This document shows positions 18,026-28,064 of a DNA stretch of 64,000 nucleotides, one piece after another. Under the pieces are notes generated by a model. It worked only from the letters and a program-made list of their open reading frames with translations, was not told the DNA's origin and did no database searches. Every line of letters begins with the position of its first letter. Position 1 is the stretch's first letter. A program made the translations under genes and the position numbers. The stretch is from an uncultured Lachnospiraceae bacterium (GTDB lineage Bacteria; Bacillota; Clostridia; Lachnospirales; Lachnospiraceae): positions 1 to 64,000 of the forward strand of contig CAMWGV010000005.1 of NCBI GenBank assembly GCA_947173945.1, given 5' to 3'.

Positions 18026-18906
18026 TAATTTATCCTCTGCCAAAGCAGCATACTGTCCTGAAATATAGTTTCCAGCTTTCCTGTGTCTTTTAGCCATGCA
18101 AGATAAGAACGCACCGTGCTACCCACCAGCACATACTGCTCAAAATTCATGGAAAGCCCGTAACCTTTGAACACTTCCTGCAGAATCTTCTCAAAATGCA
18201 GCGGTTCCCCACAAATAGACAGAATCCGCTCTGCCACTTCATGTACCTTATCCCTGTTATAACGAACAAGTTCCTTTATATCGGCAGATGCTTCCGCATG
18301 GGCGGGAACGAACATAGCAGCTTCCATCCTTTCCACCATATCCAGCGTTTCCAAATAGGCTCCCACGTCGTAAATGAAAGATACTGCGTACTTTTCCAGC
18401 GTTTCCCTGCTACTGATGCAGTCCGCAAGAAACACCACTCCATCCGGCATACGGAATCCAACCATGTCAAAAAAATGTCCCATAAGAGGTATCACTTCAA
18501 TTTCCTTTGGGAATCCTTCCTCTGAAAAATCCATTACACTGCTTTCCTGCGCCATCAGGAACTTATGCCGCAAGTCCTTACAAGGATAACCGCCATAAAG
18601 AAAAGACGGCTCCAAAACCGGATACTTTGTAAAAGCAGCCTCAATACCTCCTGAATAAATCTTACATCCCGTCTGTCCCTGTAAATAACGGTTCCCACCG
18701 ATATGGTCTGCGTTGGAATGAGTGTTAAGGATCGCCGTTAGATGCCAGCCGTTCTTATCCAATATCTGTCTGACCTTCCTTCCTGCATCCTTATCGTTAC
18801 CACTGTCAATCAGATAAACTTGATCCTTATTCGCAACATAGACTCCTATCTTTGCCGGACAGTTTATGTAATAGCATCTTTCGCTAACTTGCACCAATTC
18901 ATACAT
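18025..18906 (-). CDS. MBL-fold metallo-hydrolase
   Basis: LNTHSNADHIGGNRYLQ and VIPLMGHFFDMVGFRMPDGVVFLADC. Confidence 0.85.
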   Translation of the reverse strand: MYELVQVSERCYYINCPAKIGVYVANKDQVYLIDSGNDKDAGRKVRQILDKNGWHLTAILNTHSNADHIGGNRYLQGQTGCKIYSGGIEAAFTKYPVLEPSFLYGGYPCKDLRHKFLMAQESSVMDFSEEGFPKEIEVIPLMGHFFDMVGFRMPDGVVFLADCISSRETLEKYAVSFIYDVGAYLETLDMVERMEAAMFVPAHAEASADIKELVRYNRDKVHEVAERILSICGEPLHFEKILQEVFKGYGLSMNFEQYVLVGSTVRSYLAWLKDTGKLETIFQDSMLLWQRIN

Positions 18907-18945
18907 CTCGGATTCCTCCCTTAATTATTCGGATAAAATAAAGAT

Positions 18946-18978
18946 GTCTCTGCTACTGCCTTAAACAGTAACAGAGAC
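18946..18978 (-). terminator. hairpin downstream of ppdK
   Basis: GTCTCTGCTACTG-ccttaaa-CAGTAACAGAGAC. Confidence 0.6.
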
Positions 18979-19030
18979 TATCCTTAATTTATAAAACTAT
19001 TTAAGTTTCAATTTGCTTAATACCAAACTC

Positions 19031-21667
19031 CTACATATCAGCAATTGCAGCCTGTGCAGCAGCAAGTCTTGCGATTGGTACTCTGAATGGTGAACATGAT
19101 ACATAATCAAGTCCAATCTTGTGGCAGAACTCAACGGATGAAGGATCTCCACCGTGCTCTCCACAGATACCAACATGAAGCTTTGGATTAACAGGCTTAC
19201 CAAGCTTGATAGACATCTCCATAAGCTTACCAACACCAGTCTGGTCAAGCTTAGCAAATGGGTCATTCTCAAATATCTTAGTGTCATAGTAAGCGTCAAG
19301 GAACTTACCTGCATCATCTCTTGAGAAGCCGAATGTCATCTGAGTAAGGTCGTTTGTACCGAAGCAGAAGAAGTCAGCTTCTGTAGCTATTTCATCAGCA
19401 GTAAGGGCAGCTCTAGGAATCTCTATCATAGTACCTACCTCATACTCAAGTGAAACACCTGCATTTGCGATTTCTGCATCAGCAGTTTCAACAACCACCT
19501 TCTTAACATACTTAAGCTCCTTAATCTCACATACAAGCGGAATCATGATTTCAGGCTTAACATTCCAATCAGGATGAGCCTTCTTAACCTCTATAGCTGC
19601 ACGGATAACAGCCTTAGTCTGCATCTTAGCGATTTCAGGATAAGTTACTGCAAGACGGCATCCTCTGTGACCCATCATAGGGTTAAACTCATGAAGTGAT
19701 GCAATAATTGCCTTAATTGACTCTACTGACTTGCCCTGTGCATCAGCAAGTTTCTTAATGTCAGCCTCCTCAGTAGGAACGAACTCATGAAGAGGTGGGT
19801 CAAGGAATCTGATTGTAACAGGATTTCCTTCGAGAGCCTCATAAAGAGCCTTGAAGTCTCCCTGCTGATATGGAAGAATCTTCTCAAGTGCTGCTTCTCT
19901 CTCCTCAACTGTATCTGAACAGATCATCTCTCTGAATGCTGCAATTCTGTCCTCCTCAAAGAACATATGCTCTGTACGGCAAAGACCGATACCCTCAGCA
20001 CCAAGCTCTCTTGCCTTCTTAGCATCAGCAGGAGTATCTGCATTTGTACGAACCTTAAGCTTTCTGAACTTGTCAGCCCAAGCCATAACTCGTCCAAACT
20101 CACCTGCAATCTGAGCATCAACGGTAGGGATAAGACCTGCGTAGATGTTACCTGTTGTACCATCAATTGAAATCTCTGAGCCCTCTGTAAATGTCTGTCC
20201 TGCAAGTGTAAACTTCTTGTTTTCCTCATCCATGTTGATGTCACCACAACCGGATACACAGCAAGTACCCATACCACGGGCAACAACGGCAGCATGGCTT
20301 GTCATACCACCACGAACAGTAAGAATACCCTGAGCAGCCTTCATACCAGTAATATCCTCAGGTGAAGTCTCAAGTCTTACAAGAACAACCTTCTCTCCTC
20401 TGTCAGCCCATGCAACTGCATCATCAGCAGTAAATACAACCTTACCACATGCTGCTCCAGGAGAAGCACCAAGTCCCTTTCCAAGTGGTGTAGCTGCCTT
20501 AAGAGCTGCTGCATCAAACTGTGGGTGAAGAAGCGTATCAAGGTTACGTGGGTCAATCATGGCAACAGCCTCAGCCTCTGTCTTGTGTCCCTCATCAACA
20601 AGGTCACATGCAATCTTGAGAGCTGCCGGAGCTGTTCTCTTACCGTTACGACACTGAAGCATGTAAAGCTTCTTGTTCTCAACAGTAAACTCCATATCCT
20701 GCATATCATGGTAGTGATTCTCAAGTATATCACAAACCTTAATAAACTCAGCATATGCCTCAGGGAATTCCTTCTCCATCTGAGCGATTGGCATAGGTGT
20801 ACGAACACCTGCAACAACGTCCTCGCCCTGTGCATTGATAAGGAACTCTCCCATAAGCTTGTTCTCACCTGTTGCAGGGTCACGTGTAAATGCAACACCT
20901 GTACCGGACTGGTCATTTAAGTTACCGAATACCATAGGCATTACGTTTACTGCAGTACCCCATGAATATGGAATATCATTATCTCTCCTATATACGTTTG
21001 CTCTTGGGTTGTCCCAAGACTTAAATACTGCCTCAATAGCAAGCTTCAACTGTTCTACAGGGTCTGAAGGGAAATCCTGTCCTAACTGCTTCTTGTACTC
21101 AGCCTTAAACTGACCTGCAAGCTCCTTAAGGTCATCTGCAGTAAGCTCAACGTCAAACTTAACACCCTTCTTCTCCTTCATCTCGTCGATAAGCTGCTCA
21201 AAATACTTCTTACCAACCTCCATAACTACATCGGAGAACATCTGGATAAATCTTCTGTAGGAATCATATACGAAACGGGCAAATGCCGGATCCGGGTTAC
21301 CCTTAATCATAGCGTCTACTACATCATCATTTAAACCAAGGTTAAGGATTGTATCCATCATACCTGGCATAGATGCTCTAGCACCTGAACGAACGGAAAC
21401 GAGAAGCGGATTTTCAAGGTCACCAAACTTCTTGCCATTTACTTCCTCCATCCAAGCTACACCTTCCATAGCCTGTGCCATAATTTCGTCATTGATCTTA
21501 CGACCGTCCTCGTAATACTGAGTACATGCCTCTGTTGTAATTGTAAATCCCTGTGGTACCGGAAGACCAATCTCTGTCATCTCAGCAAGGTTTGCACCCT
21601 TACCACCAAGAAGATTACGCATGGACATGTTACCTTCCTTGAAAGTGTATACCCACTTATTTGCCAT
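19031..21667 (-). CDS. ppdK: pyruvate, phosphate dikinase
   Basis: Full-length; GGKGANLAEM, GGMTSHAAVVARGMGTCCVSG, CRTEHMFF, CGEHGGDPSSVEFC. Confidence 0.98.
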   Translation of the reverse strand: MANKWVYTFKEGNMSMRNLLGGKGANLAEMTEIGLPVPQGFTITTEACTQYYEDGRKINDEIMAQAMEGVAWMEEVNGKKFGDLENPLLVSVRSGARASMPGMMDTILNLGLNDDVVDAMIKGNPDPAFARFVYDSYRRFIQMFSDVVMEVGKKYFEQLIDEMKEKKGVKFDVELTADDLKELAGQFKAEYKKQLGQDFPSDPVEQLKLAIEAVFKSWDNPRANVYRRDNDIPYSWGTAVNVMPMVFGNLNDQSGTGVAFTRDPATGENKLMGEFLINAQGEDVVAGVRTPMPIAQMEKEFPEAYAEFIKVCDILENHYHDMQDMEFTVENKKLYMLQCRNGKRTAPAALKIACDLVDEGHKTEAEAVAMIDPRNLDTLLHPQFDAAALKAATPLGKGLGASPGAACGKVVFTADDAVAWADRGEKVVLVRLETSPEDITGMKAAQGILTVRGGMTSHAAVVARGMGTCCVSGCGDINMDEENKKFTLAGQTFTEGSEISIDGTTGNIYAGLIPTVDAQIAGEFGRVMAWADKFRKLKVRTNADTPADAKKARELGAEGIGLCRTEHMFFEEDRIAAFREMICSDTVEEREAALEKILPYQQGDFKALYEALEGNPVTIRFLDPPLHEFVPTEEADIKKLADAQGKSVESIKAIIASLHEFNPMMGHRGCRLAVTYPEIAKMQTKAVIRAAIEVKKAHPDWNVKPEIMIPLVCEIKELKYVKKVVVETADAEIANAGVSLEYEVGTMIEIPRAALTADEIATEADFFCFGTNDLTQMTFGFSRDDAGKFLDAYYDTKIFENDPFAKLDQTGVGKLMEMSIKLGKPVNPKLHVGICGEHGGDPSSVEFCHKIGLDYVSCSPFRVPIARLAAAQAAIADM

Positions 21668-21956
21668 TTAGTTATACCTCCTAAGTATTTTTTGTATTAT
21701 TTGTAGTTTAGAGTCTGGCGGACTCCACCACACTGTTCCAAATTATACCATAAAATTACCAATTGTTAAATAGATTTTTTCTAAAAAATGTAAATTATGC
21801 ACATGTTTTCCTTTCAAAAAATATTCACTATATATGTTGCCCGTTTTTCCTTATTTTTTTCATATTTGAACCATCAATTTTCACAAAAAACTAGACATAT
21901 TTTTAAATCAGGTGTAGAATATTGACATATATTGTCATGGAGGGTTATTATTCATT

Positions 21957-22733
21957 ATGCGTATACAGGATTTTTTTGATGTCAGCAGACTTGATGGCAT
22001 CCTTAAGGATTGGTCAGATGCCACCGGACTTGCAACCATTGCTGTAGATAAGGATGGTAATTATATATCAGGAGAAATCGGATTTACCGACTTTTGCATG
22101 AAATACACCCGTGGTTCTGAGGAAGGCTGCCGCCGCTGTGTTCACTGTGATAACACATGTACCGGTACATACTACTGCCATGCGGGACTTATGGATTTTT
22201 CAATTGATATCGTAGTTGAAGGTGAAATTTTAGGAAAAATAATCGGAGGACAGGTTCTTCCAAATGAGCCTGACGAAAGCAAATTCCGGAAGCTTGCCGT
22301 TGAACTTAAAATAAACCCTGATGAATACATACGTGCTCTCTCAAAGGTTCCTGTAAAAACTGAAAAAAGCATACGTGCTGCTGCACAGCTTTTGGGTAAC
22401 CTTATAAACATGATTGTTAATCTTGAATATCAGAAGTCAAAGACAAGCAATCTTGTTGAAAATATGGATTCAGATATTTCTTCTGCTGTTGAACTCATAA
22501 ATGAAATAAGCAGAAAATCCGCAGATTTGGATAAAATTGAAAACAAGCAGCGAATCCTGTCCCTCAATGCTTCCATAGAGGCCGCAAGAGCCGGTGAATA
22601 CGGAAAAGGCTTCAACGTAGTAGCCAACGAGGTTGGAAAGCTTTCTTCTAATTCCGCTGAGATAAACAAATCAATCAAGGTTACAATCAAAGAATTAGAT
22701 GGTGTAATTAAACATCTTGACAGTTGCAGATAA
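21957..22733 (+). CDS. cytosolic PocR-domain methyl-accepting chemotaxis protein
   Basis: PocR sensor with Cys cluster ([19 protein letters not shown]) followed by a short MCP signalling tip ([25 protein letters not shown]). Confidence 0.82.
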   Translation: MRIQDFFDVSRLDGILKDWSDATGLATIAVDKDGNYISGEIGFTDFCMKYTRGSEEGCRRCVHCDNTCTGTYYCHAGLMDFSIDIVVEGEILGKIIGGQVLPNEPDESKFRKLAVELKINPDEYIRALSKVPVKTEKSIRAAAQLLGNLINMIVNLEYQKSKTSNLVENMDSDISSAVELINEISRKSADLDKIENKQRILSLNASIEAARAGEYGKGFNVVANEVGKLSSNSAEINKSIKVTIKELDGVIKHLDSCR

Positions 22734-22762
22734 AAATAAGAGGGGTTTTCCCCTCTTATTTT
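22733..22762. terminator. bidirectional intrinsic terminator
   Basis: AAAATAAGAGGGG-TTTT-CCCCTCTTATTTT. Confidence 0.9.
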
Positions 22763-23952
22763 AGCAAAAAGTCGGCAAGTATAACATTACTAACATCGAT
22801 TCCCATATCCGTCAGTACTATCCGGTCTCCAACTGTTGCCATATATCCCTGATCCACATATTTGTTAATAACAGGTGCATACACCTCGTATACATCCTTG
22901 TTAAACCGCTCCTGAAAGTCCTCCCTACTTATACCACACATCATCCGGAGCCCTAAAAACATAAATTCCTCCATACGTGAATCTATATACATAGGTGTTA
23001 TATTCTCCCTGAGCTTCCTTGTTGTATCATTATAAAGTGTCTCAAGATTATCTGTCTCAACAAACTTATCTGATGTCTCCTCCATAAGCTGGATATATTT
23101 AAATATATCACGCATATTGTTAAAGCGCTTTCCCTGAAAGTAAGAGGATGCTCCCAGACCAAGTCCAATATACTCTCCGCCTGTCCAATATACCATATTA
23201 TGTTTGCATTCATATCCTGCTTTGGAATAATTCGATATTTCATATCTGTCATATCCATTTGCAGCAAGGAGCTTCTTTGTTATCTCATACATTCTTCTCT
23301 CTATCATATCCGGTGGAAGTGATTCCAATATATCAGGATCATCCGCAAATGGTGTTCCTGCCTCTATCGACAGTGAGTAGGCAGATATATGCTCCGGTTT
23401 ATAATTTATAACCTTTGTCAATGTATCTACATAGGAATGTATGGACTGTCCCGGAAGTCCGGACATAACATCTACATTTATGTTATTAAAGCCAGCTCTT
23501 CTTGCTGCCTTGAAGCTTGCCACAAACTGGTCATAATTGTGAAGCCTTCCCAATCGCTTTAACATGTTGTCATCTGCTGACTGAAGTCCAATACTGATTC
23601 GGTTTACCCCTGCCGTCTTATAGCCATTAAGCTTTTGATGTCTTAAGGTTCCCGGATTTGCCTCAATTGTAACTTCTGCATCACGTTCCAGTGTAAATGT
23701 CCTCTTTATAAATGCCATTATATTTACAATAAGTGACTCATCTAAAAGAGATGGTGTACCCCCACCAATAAAAATAGACCTCACTATATATTCGTCAGCG
23801 ACCGGCTTGTACAGCTTTATTTCCTGACACAGGCTATCCACATATCGCAACATTGTTCCATAGCTTTCGCCATCGAACGAAAGAAAATCACAATATTTAC
23901 ATTTCACTGCACAAAACGGAATATGCACATACAAACTTACATATTTCTTCAT
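22756..23952 (-). CDS. hemW: radical SAM heme chaperone HemW
   Basis: PFCAVKCKYCDF, FIGGGTPSLL, LGLGASSY. Confidence 0.95.
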   Translation of the reverse strand: MKKYVSLYVHIPFCAVKCKYCDFLSFDGESYGTMLRYVDSLCQEIKLYKPVADEYIVRSIFIGGGTPSLLDESLIVNIMAFIKRTFTLERDAEVTIEANPGTLRHQKLNGYKTAGVNRISIGLQSADDNMLKRLGRLHNYDQFVASFKAARRAGFNNINVDVMSGLPGQSIHSYVDTLTKVINYKPEHISAYSLSIEAGTPFADDPDILESLPPDMIERRMYEITKKLLAANGYDRYEISNYSKAGYECKHNMVYWTGGEYIGLGLGASSYFQGKRFNNMRDIFKYIQLMEETSDKFVETDNLETLYNDTTRKLRENITPMYIDSRMEEFMFLGLRMMCGISREDFQERFNKDVYEVYAPVINKYVDQGYMATVGDRIVLTDMGIDVSNVILADFLLK

Positions 23953-23961
23953 AGGGCATCA

Positions 23962-25776
23962 TTACTCCTCATCCAATTTAAGTACGCTCATAAACGCCTT
24001 CTGTGGTATTTCAACATTACCAATCTGACGCATACGCTTCTTTCCCTCTTTCTGCTTTTCAAGAAGCTTTCTCTTACGGGTTATGTCACCGCCATAGCAC
24101 TTTGCAAGCACATCCTTTCTGACCGCTTTTACCGTTTCCCTTGCTATAACCTTACTGCCAATTGCGGCCTGTATAGGTATCTCAAACAAATGTCGCGGAA
24201 TTTCCGTCTTAAGCTTCTCACACATCTTTCTGCCTCTCTCATAAGCAGTATCCTTGTGGATGATAAAGGAAAGTGCGTCCACCTCCTCCTTGTTAATAAG
24301 GATGTCCAACTTAACCAAATCCGATTTGACATAGCCTTTAAGCTCATAGTCAAAAGAAGCATATCCCCTTGAACGGGACTTAAGCGCATCAAAAAAATCA
24401 TATATAATTTCATTTAAAGGTAAGTCATATTTAAGAAGAGCTCTTGTTGTTTCCATGTACTCCATGCTTTTATAAACACCACGTCTCTCCTGACAAAGCT
24501 GCATGATGGCTCCCACGTATTCTGTTGTAACCATAATCTCGGCAGCAACAAAAGGCTCCTCCATATAGTCAATCGTTGACGGATCCGGTAAATTTGACGG
24601 ATTCGTAAGCTCAATAACCTCTCCATCCGTTTTATGCACCTTGTACACAACTCCCGGAGCTGTTGTTACAAGGTCCAGATTATATTCCCGTTCCAGTCTT
24701 TCCTGAATAATTTCAAGATGAAGCAAACCTAAAAATCCACACCGGAACCCAAAACCAAGCGCTATTGAAGTTTCCGGCTCATAGCTTAAAGAAGCATCAT
24801 TTAGCTGAAGCTTTTCCAGTGCATCCCTTAAATCCGGATATTTGGCACCATCAGCCGGATAAAGACCACAGAACACCATAGGATTAACCTTTTTATATCC
24901 CGGAAGTGCCTCGTCACATGGATTGTCAGCATCCGTAACCGTATCACCCACCGTCGTATCTTTTACGTTTTTGAGGCTGGCAGTTATATAACCAACCATT
25001 CCTGCGCTCAGCTCATCACAAGGGATAAACTGTCCCGCACCAAAAATACCAACCTGAACGACCTCCGCTTCAGCCTTTGTAGCCATCATTCGTATTTTGG
25101 TTCCCTTTGCAACAACACCATCGAAAATACGACAGAATATAATTACACCTTTATATGCATCATAAAGGCTGTCAAATATCAGTGCCTTAAGCGGACTCTC
25201 CACATCCCCTGACGGAGCAGGTATTTTTGCTACTATCTGTTCAAGGACCTGTTCAATATTCACACCATTTTTTGCCGAAATCAAAGGTGCATCCTGTGCC
25301 TCTATGCCAATGACATCCTCAATTTCATTTATAACCCGTTCTGGCTCTGCCGAAGGCAGGTCAATCTTGTTAATAACTGGCATTACATCAAGGTTATGGT
25401 CAACAGCAAGATACACATTTGCAAGAGTCTGTGCCTCAATTCCCTGTGCAGCATCCACTACCAGTATTGCACCCTCACAGGCAGCCAAGCTCCTTGATAC
25501 CTCATAATTAAAATCTACATGTCCGGGAGTATCTATGAGATTGAAAATGTACTCCTCGCCATCTTCTGCCTTATATACAATACGCACTGATTGTGCTTTG
25601 ATTGTAATTCCACGTTCTCGTTCCAAATCCATATTGTCAAGAATCTGGTCCTGCATTTCTCTGTCTGTCAACAAGCCTGTCTTTTGTATAATTCTGTCCG
25701 CCAATGTAGATTTACCATGATCTATATGAGCAATAATGCAAAAATTCCTTATTTTCTTTTGGTCTAAATGAGACAT
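23962..25776 (-). CDS. lepA: elongation factor 4 / LepA
   Basis: [36 protein letters not shown]-terminal LepA domain. Confidence 0.98.
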   Translation of the reverse strand: MSHLDQKKIRNFCIIAHIDHGKSTLADRIIQKTGLLTDREMQDQILDNMDLERERGITIKAQSVRIVYKAEDGEEYIFNLIDTPGHVDFNYEVSRSLAACEGAILVVDAAQGIEAQTLANVYLAVDHNLDVMPVINKIDLPSAEPERVINEIEDVIGIEAQDAPLISAKNGVNIEQVLEQIVAKIPAPSGDVESPLKALIFDSLYDAYKGVIIFCRIFDGVVAKGTKIRMMATKAEAEVVQVGIFGAGQFIPCDELSAGMVGYITASLKNVKDTTVGDTVTDADNPCDEALPGYKKVNPMVFCGLYPADGAKYPDLRDALEKLQLNDASLSYEPETSIALGFGFRCGFLGLLHLEIIQERLEREYNLDLVTTAPGVVYKVHKTDGEVIELTNPSNLPDPSTIDYMEEPFVAAEIMVTTEYVGAIMQLCQERRGVYKSMEYMETTRALLKYDLPLNEIIYDFFDALKSRSRGYASFDYELKGYVKSDLVKLDILINKEEVDALSFIIHKDTAYERGRKMCEKLKTEIPRHLFEIPIQAAIGSKVIARETVKAVRKDVLAKCYGGDITRKRKLLEKQKEGKKRMRQIGNVEIPQKAFMSVLKLDEE

Positions 25777-25868
25777 TATTTTATCCTCGCTACATAAAAT
25801 ATAAGTTTTACAAACTCCGTTAAAGTATATCATATATAACGAGACTATTACAACTATTAAAATCCCAG

Positions 25869-27056
25869 TTAATGCCTTCTGCTGTCACCACTCAGTACAT
25901 CATTTAAAATTGCCGCTAAAGGTATCATTGCATTTTTTGCCTCCTCTACCGTATTTGTCTGTGCGCCAATCTCAATTAAAGACGCACGTGGAAGAATATC
26001 CAGATTATATCTATATCCGCTTATGTATATTCTGCGCATTAAATCACCATACATTTTTTTACCGGACAGATGAAGCTGAAGGCTAAAGCCCAGATTATCA
26101 ATTTTATTCGGGTTGTACATAGATTCCACATCGCCATTTACATTCAGTCGGCTTACACCATTAAGGAACATAATCTGTGCTGTCGGTCTTCCGTTAATGA
26201 CTCTCACCAGACGCAAATCTTCCCTGACACCATCTCTGTGAACATCAAGAACTACCTCAATGGAAGGATATTCCTCAAGTATATCTCTTGCTGCCGCACC
26301 GGAAAGGTCATATGCATAGCTTCTGTTAAGCTCACCATCCACCATATCATATACATTCCTGTCATGATATGTTTTTATTCCATAATCCTCCTCAAGTATC
26401 CTGGTAAGCTCATCACCTACCCCTATTACAGTATCCTCCTTCACATCAGGTCTGCTATCAGCGAAGGTTTCGCTGCCATGTGTATGATAAATGAGCACCT
26501 TATACTCATCTGATGAAATATCAATACTCATGTCCTTGGAAAGCAGATTTTCTGCATTAATCTCCTCTGGATTAACACTTGTAGAACTATCCACCGTATA
26601 ACAGTTGCTAATCAAAAAATCATAATCCATAAGCTGGTTCATACTGTATTCAATACCCGGGTTATCCGATATAGCAACAGCCTCGGTGGCATCTTCCCCT
26701 GCAATATCTATTTTTTCATTATCCTTTTGCTCCTTATCCTCCGTATTATCTTTTTTATTATTATTTTCTTTCCCATTTTTATCACTATCTGTATCTGAAG
26801 CTGTCTGATTCCCCTGATTTATGCTTATTGTTGCCAGACTGTCATTATCCTGAGGGTCATAGTCTATAGCCAGTATAGGCAAAAACTCTGTCATAAACCA
26901 CCTTTCCGTACCCTTAACGTTATTTACATTAACCAAAATCTCGTCCTTACAGTCCATAAGCACTATTTTCGATATGTCATACCTACAAAGAATCATGTAT
27001 GTTGCCAGAGCCAGCAGTATGAAAATAATAATTATACCTGAATGTGATTTTCCCAT
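25869..27056 (-). CDS. spoIIP: stage II sporulation protein P
   Basis: [21 protein letters not shown]-terminal TM; position next to gpr. Confidence 0.95.
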   Translation of the reverse strand: MGKSHSGIIIIFILLALATYMILCRYDISKIVLMDCKDEILVNVNNVKGTERWFMTEFLPILAIDYDPQDNDSLATISINQGNQTASDTDSDKNGKENNNKKDNTEDKEQKDNEKIDIAGEDATEAVAISDNPGIEYSMNQLMDYDFLISNCYTVDSSTSVNPEEINAENLLSKDMSIDISSDEYKVLIYHTHGSETFADSRPDVKEDTVIGVGDELTRILEEDYGIKTYHDRNVYDMVDGELNRSYAYDLSGAAARDILEEYPSIEVVLDVHRDGVREDLRLVRVINGRPTAQIMFLNGVSRLNVNGDVESMYNPNKIDNLGFSLQLHLSGKKMYGDLMRRIYISGYRYNLDILPRASLIEIGAQTNTVEEAKNAMIPLAAILNDVLSGDSRRH

Positions 27057-27081
27057 ATTTAAATATATGCTTTATCTTTTT

Positions 27082-27987
27082 TTATAATTCTAGGAATTCA
27101 TTTATTGCCTCTGAAATAGTGTAGCTTATACGTTTTACTGCCTCATCAATATTTTTCGGTGTCACAAACATTGCTGCCAGCTCAGGTGATGACAGTCTGC
27201 TTACAAGCTCATATTTTTCCTTTTCCGTAAAATTCATCGCATAATGATGCTTATCATGGTTTGAAAGCTCATTTACCATTGCCTCCATTGCCTCGCTTAT
27301 GATTGATGTTACCGATATTACTGTAGGCACTCCCACAGCGATAACCTTTACACCCAATGTTTCTTCGTTCAGGCTTAATCTTCTATTTCCTACTCCTGAA
27401 CCAGGACTAATTCCTGTATCACATATTTGTATCGTAGTATTCAGTCTCGATGGTTCTCTTGCTGCAAGTGCATCTATTGCTATAATTATATCCGGTTTTA
27501 TTTCTCTGCACAGACTTTTTAATATTACAGATGTTTCTATACCGGTCTGTGCCATGACACCGGGACATATGGCAGACAGCTTTCTTGCATTTTTTACGAT
27601 TCCCTCACTTACAAGATGCCTTGTTATAAATATATTATCGACGACATAAGGACCCAGTGCATCCGGAGTAACATCCCTGTTTCCTATGCCCACAACAAGC
27701 ATATTTTCTGCATCTCCTACCATTGATTTAAGACTCTCATGAAGTGCCATAACAAAAGGCTCATGTATCCCCTCATCACATTCCATCAGTGCCTTATTTT
27801 CCAATGTAATATATGTTCCCACAGGCTTACCAAGAATTTTTGCCCCTGTACTGTTTTTGACTTCAATTTTATTTATATTTATTCCATACTCCGAATAATT
27901 TTTTACACTTACACCATCTATTTTGCACTCGTCATCAATATCTTCCTTAAGCTCCAACGCAAGGTCTGTTCTTATCCGTCTATCCAT
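27082..27987 (-). CDS. gpr: germination protease GPR
   Basis: RTDLALE; VVGIGNRDVTPDALGP; DALAAREPSRLNTTIQICDTGISPGSGVGN. Confidence 0.97.
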   Translation of the reverse strand: MDRRIRTDLALELKEDIDDECKIDGVSVKNYSEYGININKIEVKNSTGAKILGKPVGTYITLENKALMECDEGIHEPFVMALHESLKSMVGDAENMLVVGIGNRDVTPDALGPYVVDNIFITRHLVSEGIVKNARKLSAICPGVMAQTGIETSVILKSLCREIKPDIIIAIDALAAREPSRLNTTIQICDTGISPGSGVGNRRLSLNEETLGVKVIAVGVPTVISVTSIISEAMEAMVNELSNHDKHHYAMNFTEKEKYELVSRLSSPELAAMFVTPKNIDEAVKRISYTISEAINEFLEL

Positions 27988-27991
27988 AAAA

Positions 27992-28025
27992 ATACTCCTT
28001 ATCTAATTTCTTGGATAAGGAGTAT
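27992..28025 (-). promoter_or_regulatory. perfect 12-bp stem-loop enclosing the gpr RBS (and/or terminator of the upstream gene)
   Basis: Minus strand ATACTCCTTATC-CAAGAAATTA-GATAAGGAGTAT-TTTTATG(gpr start). Confidence 0.7.
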
Positions 28026-28064
28026 ATTATGCACTTATTCTCTTTTAATTCATAAATACCTTTA

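Noticed and set aside
18886-18899. Additional LytTR half-site (TTGCACCAATTC)
   Set aside because: Lies inside the start of the MBL-fold CDS (encodes ELVQVSE), with no second repeat at a 20-bp period.
20525-20920. Plus-strand ORF of 131 aa opposite ppdK
   Set aside because: Antisense shadow of a highly conserved CDS; no RBS or recognisable family. The same applies to most plus-strand ORFs opposite ffh, lepA, trmD and the AKRs.
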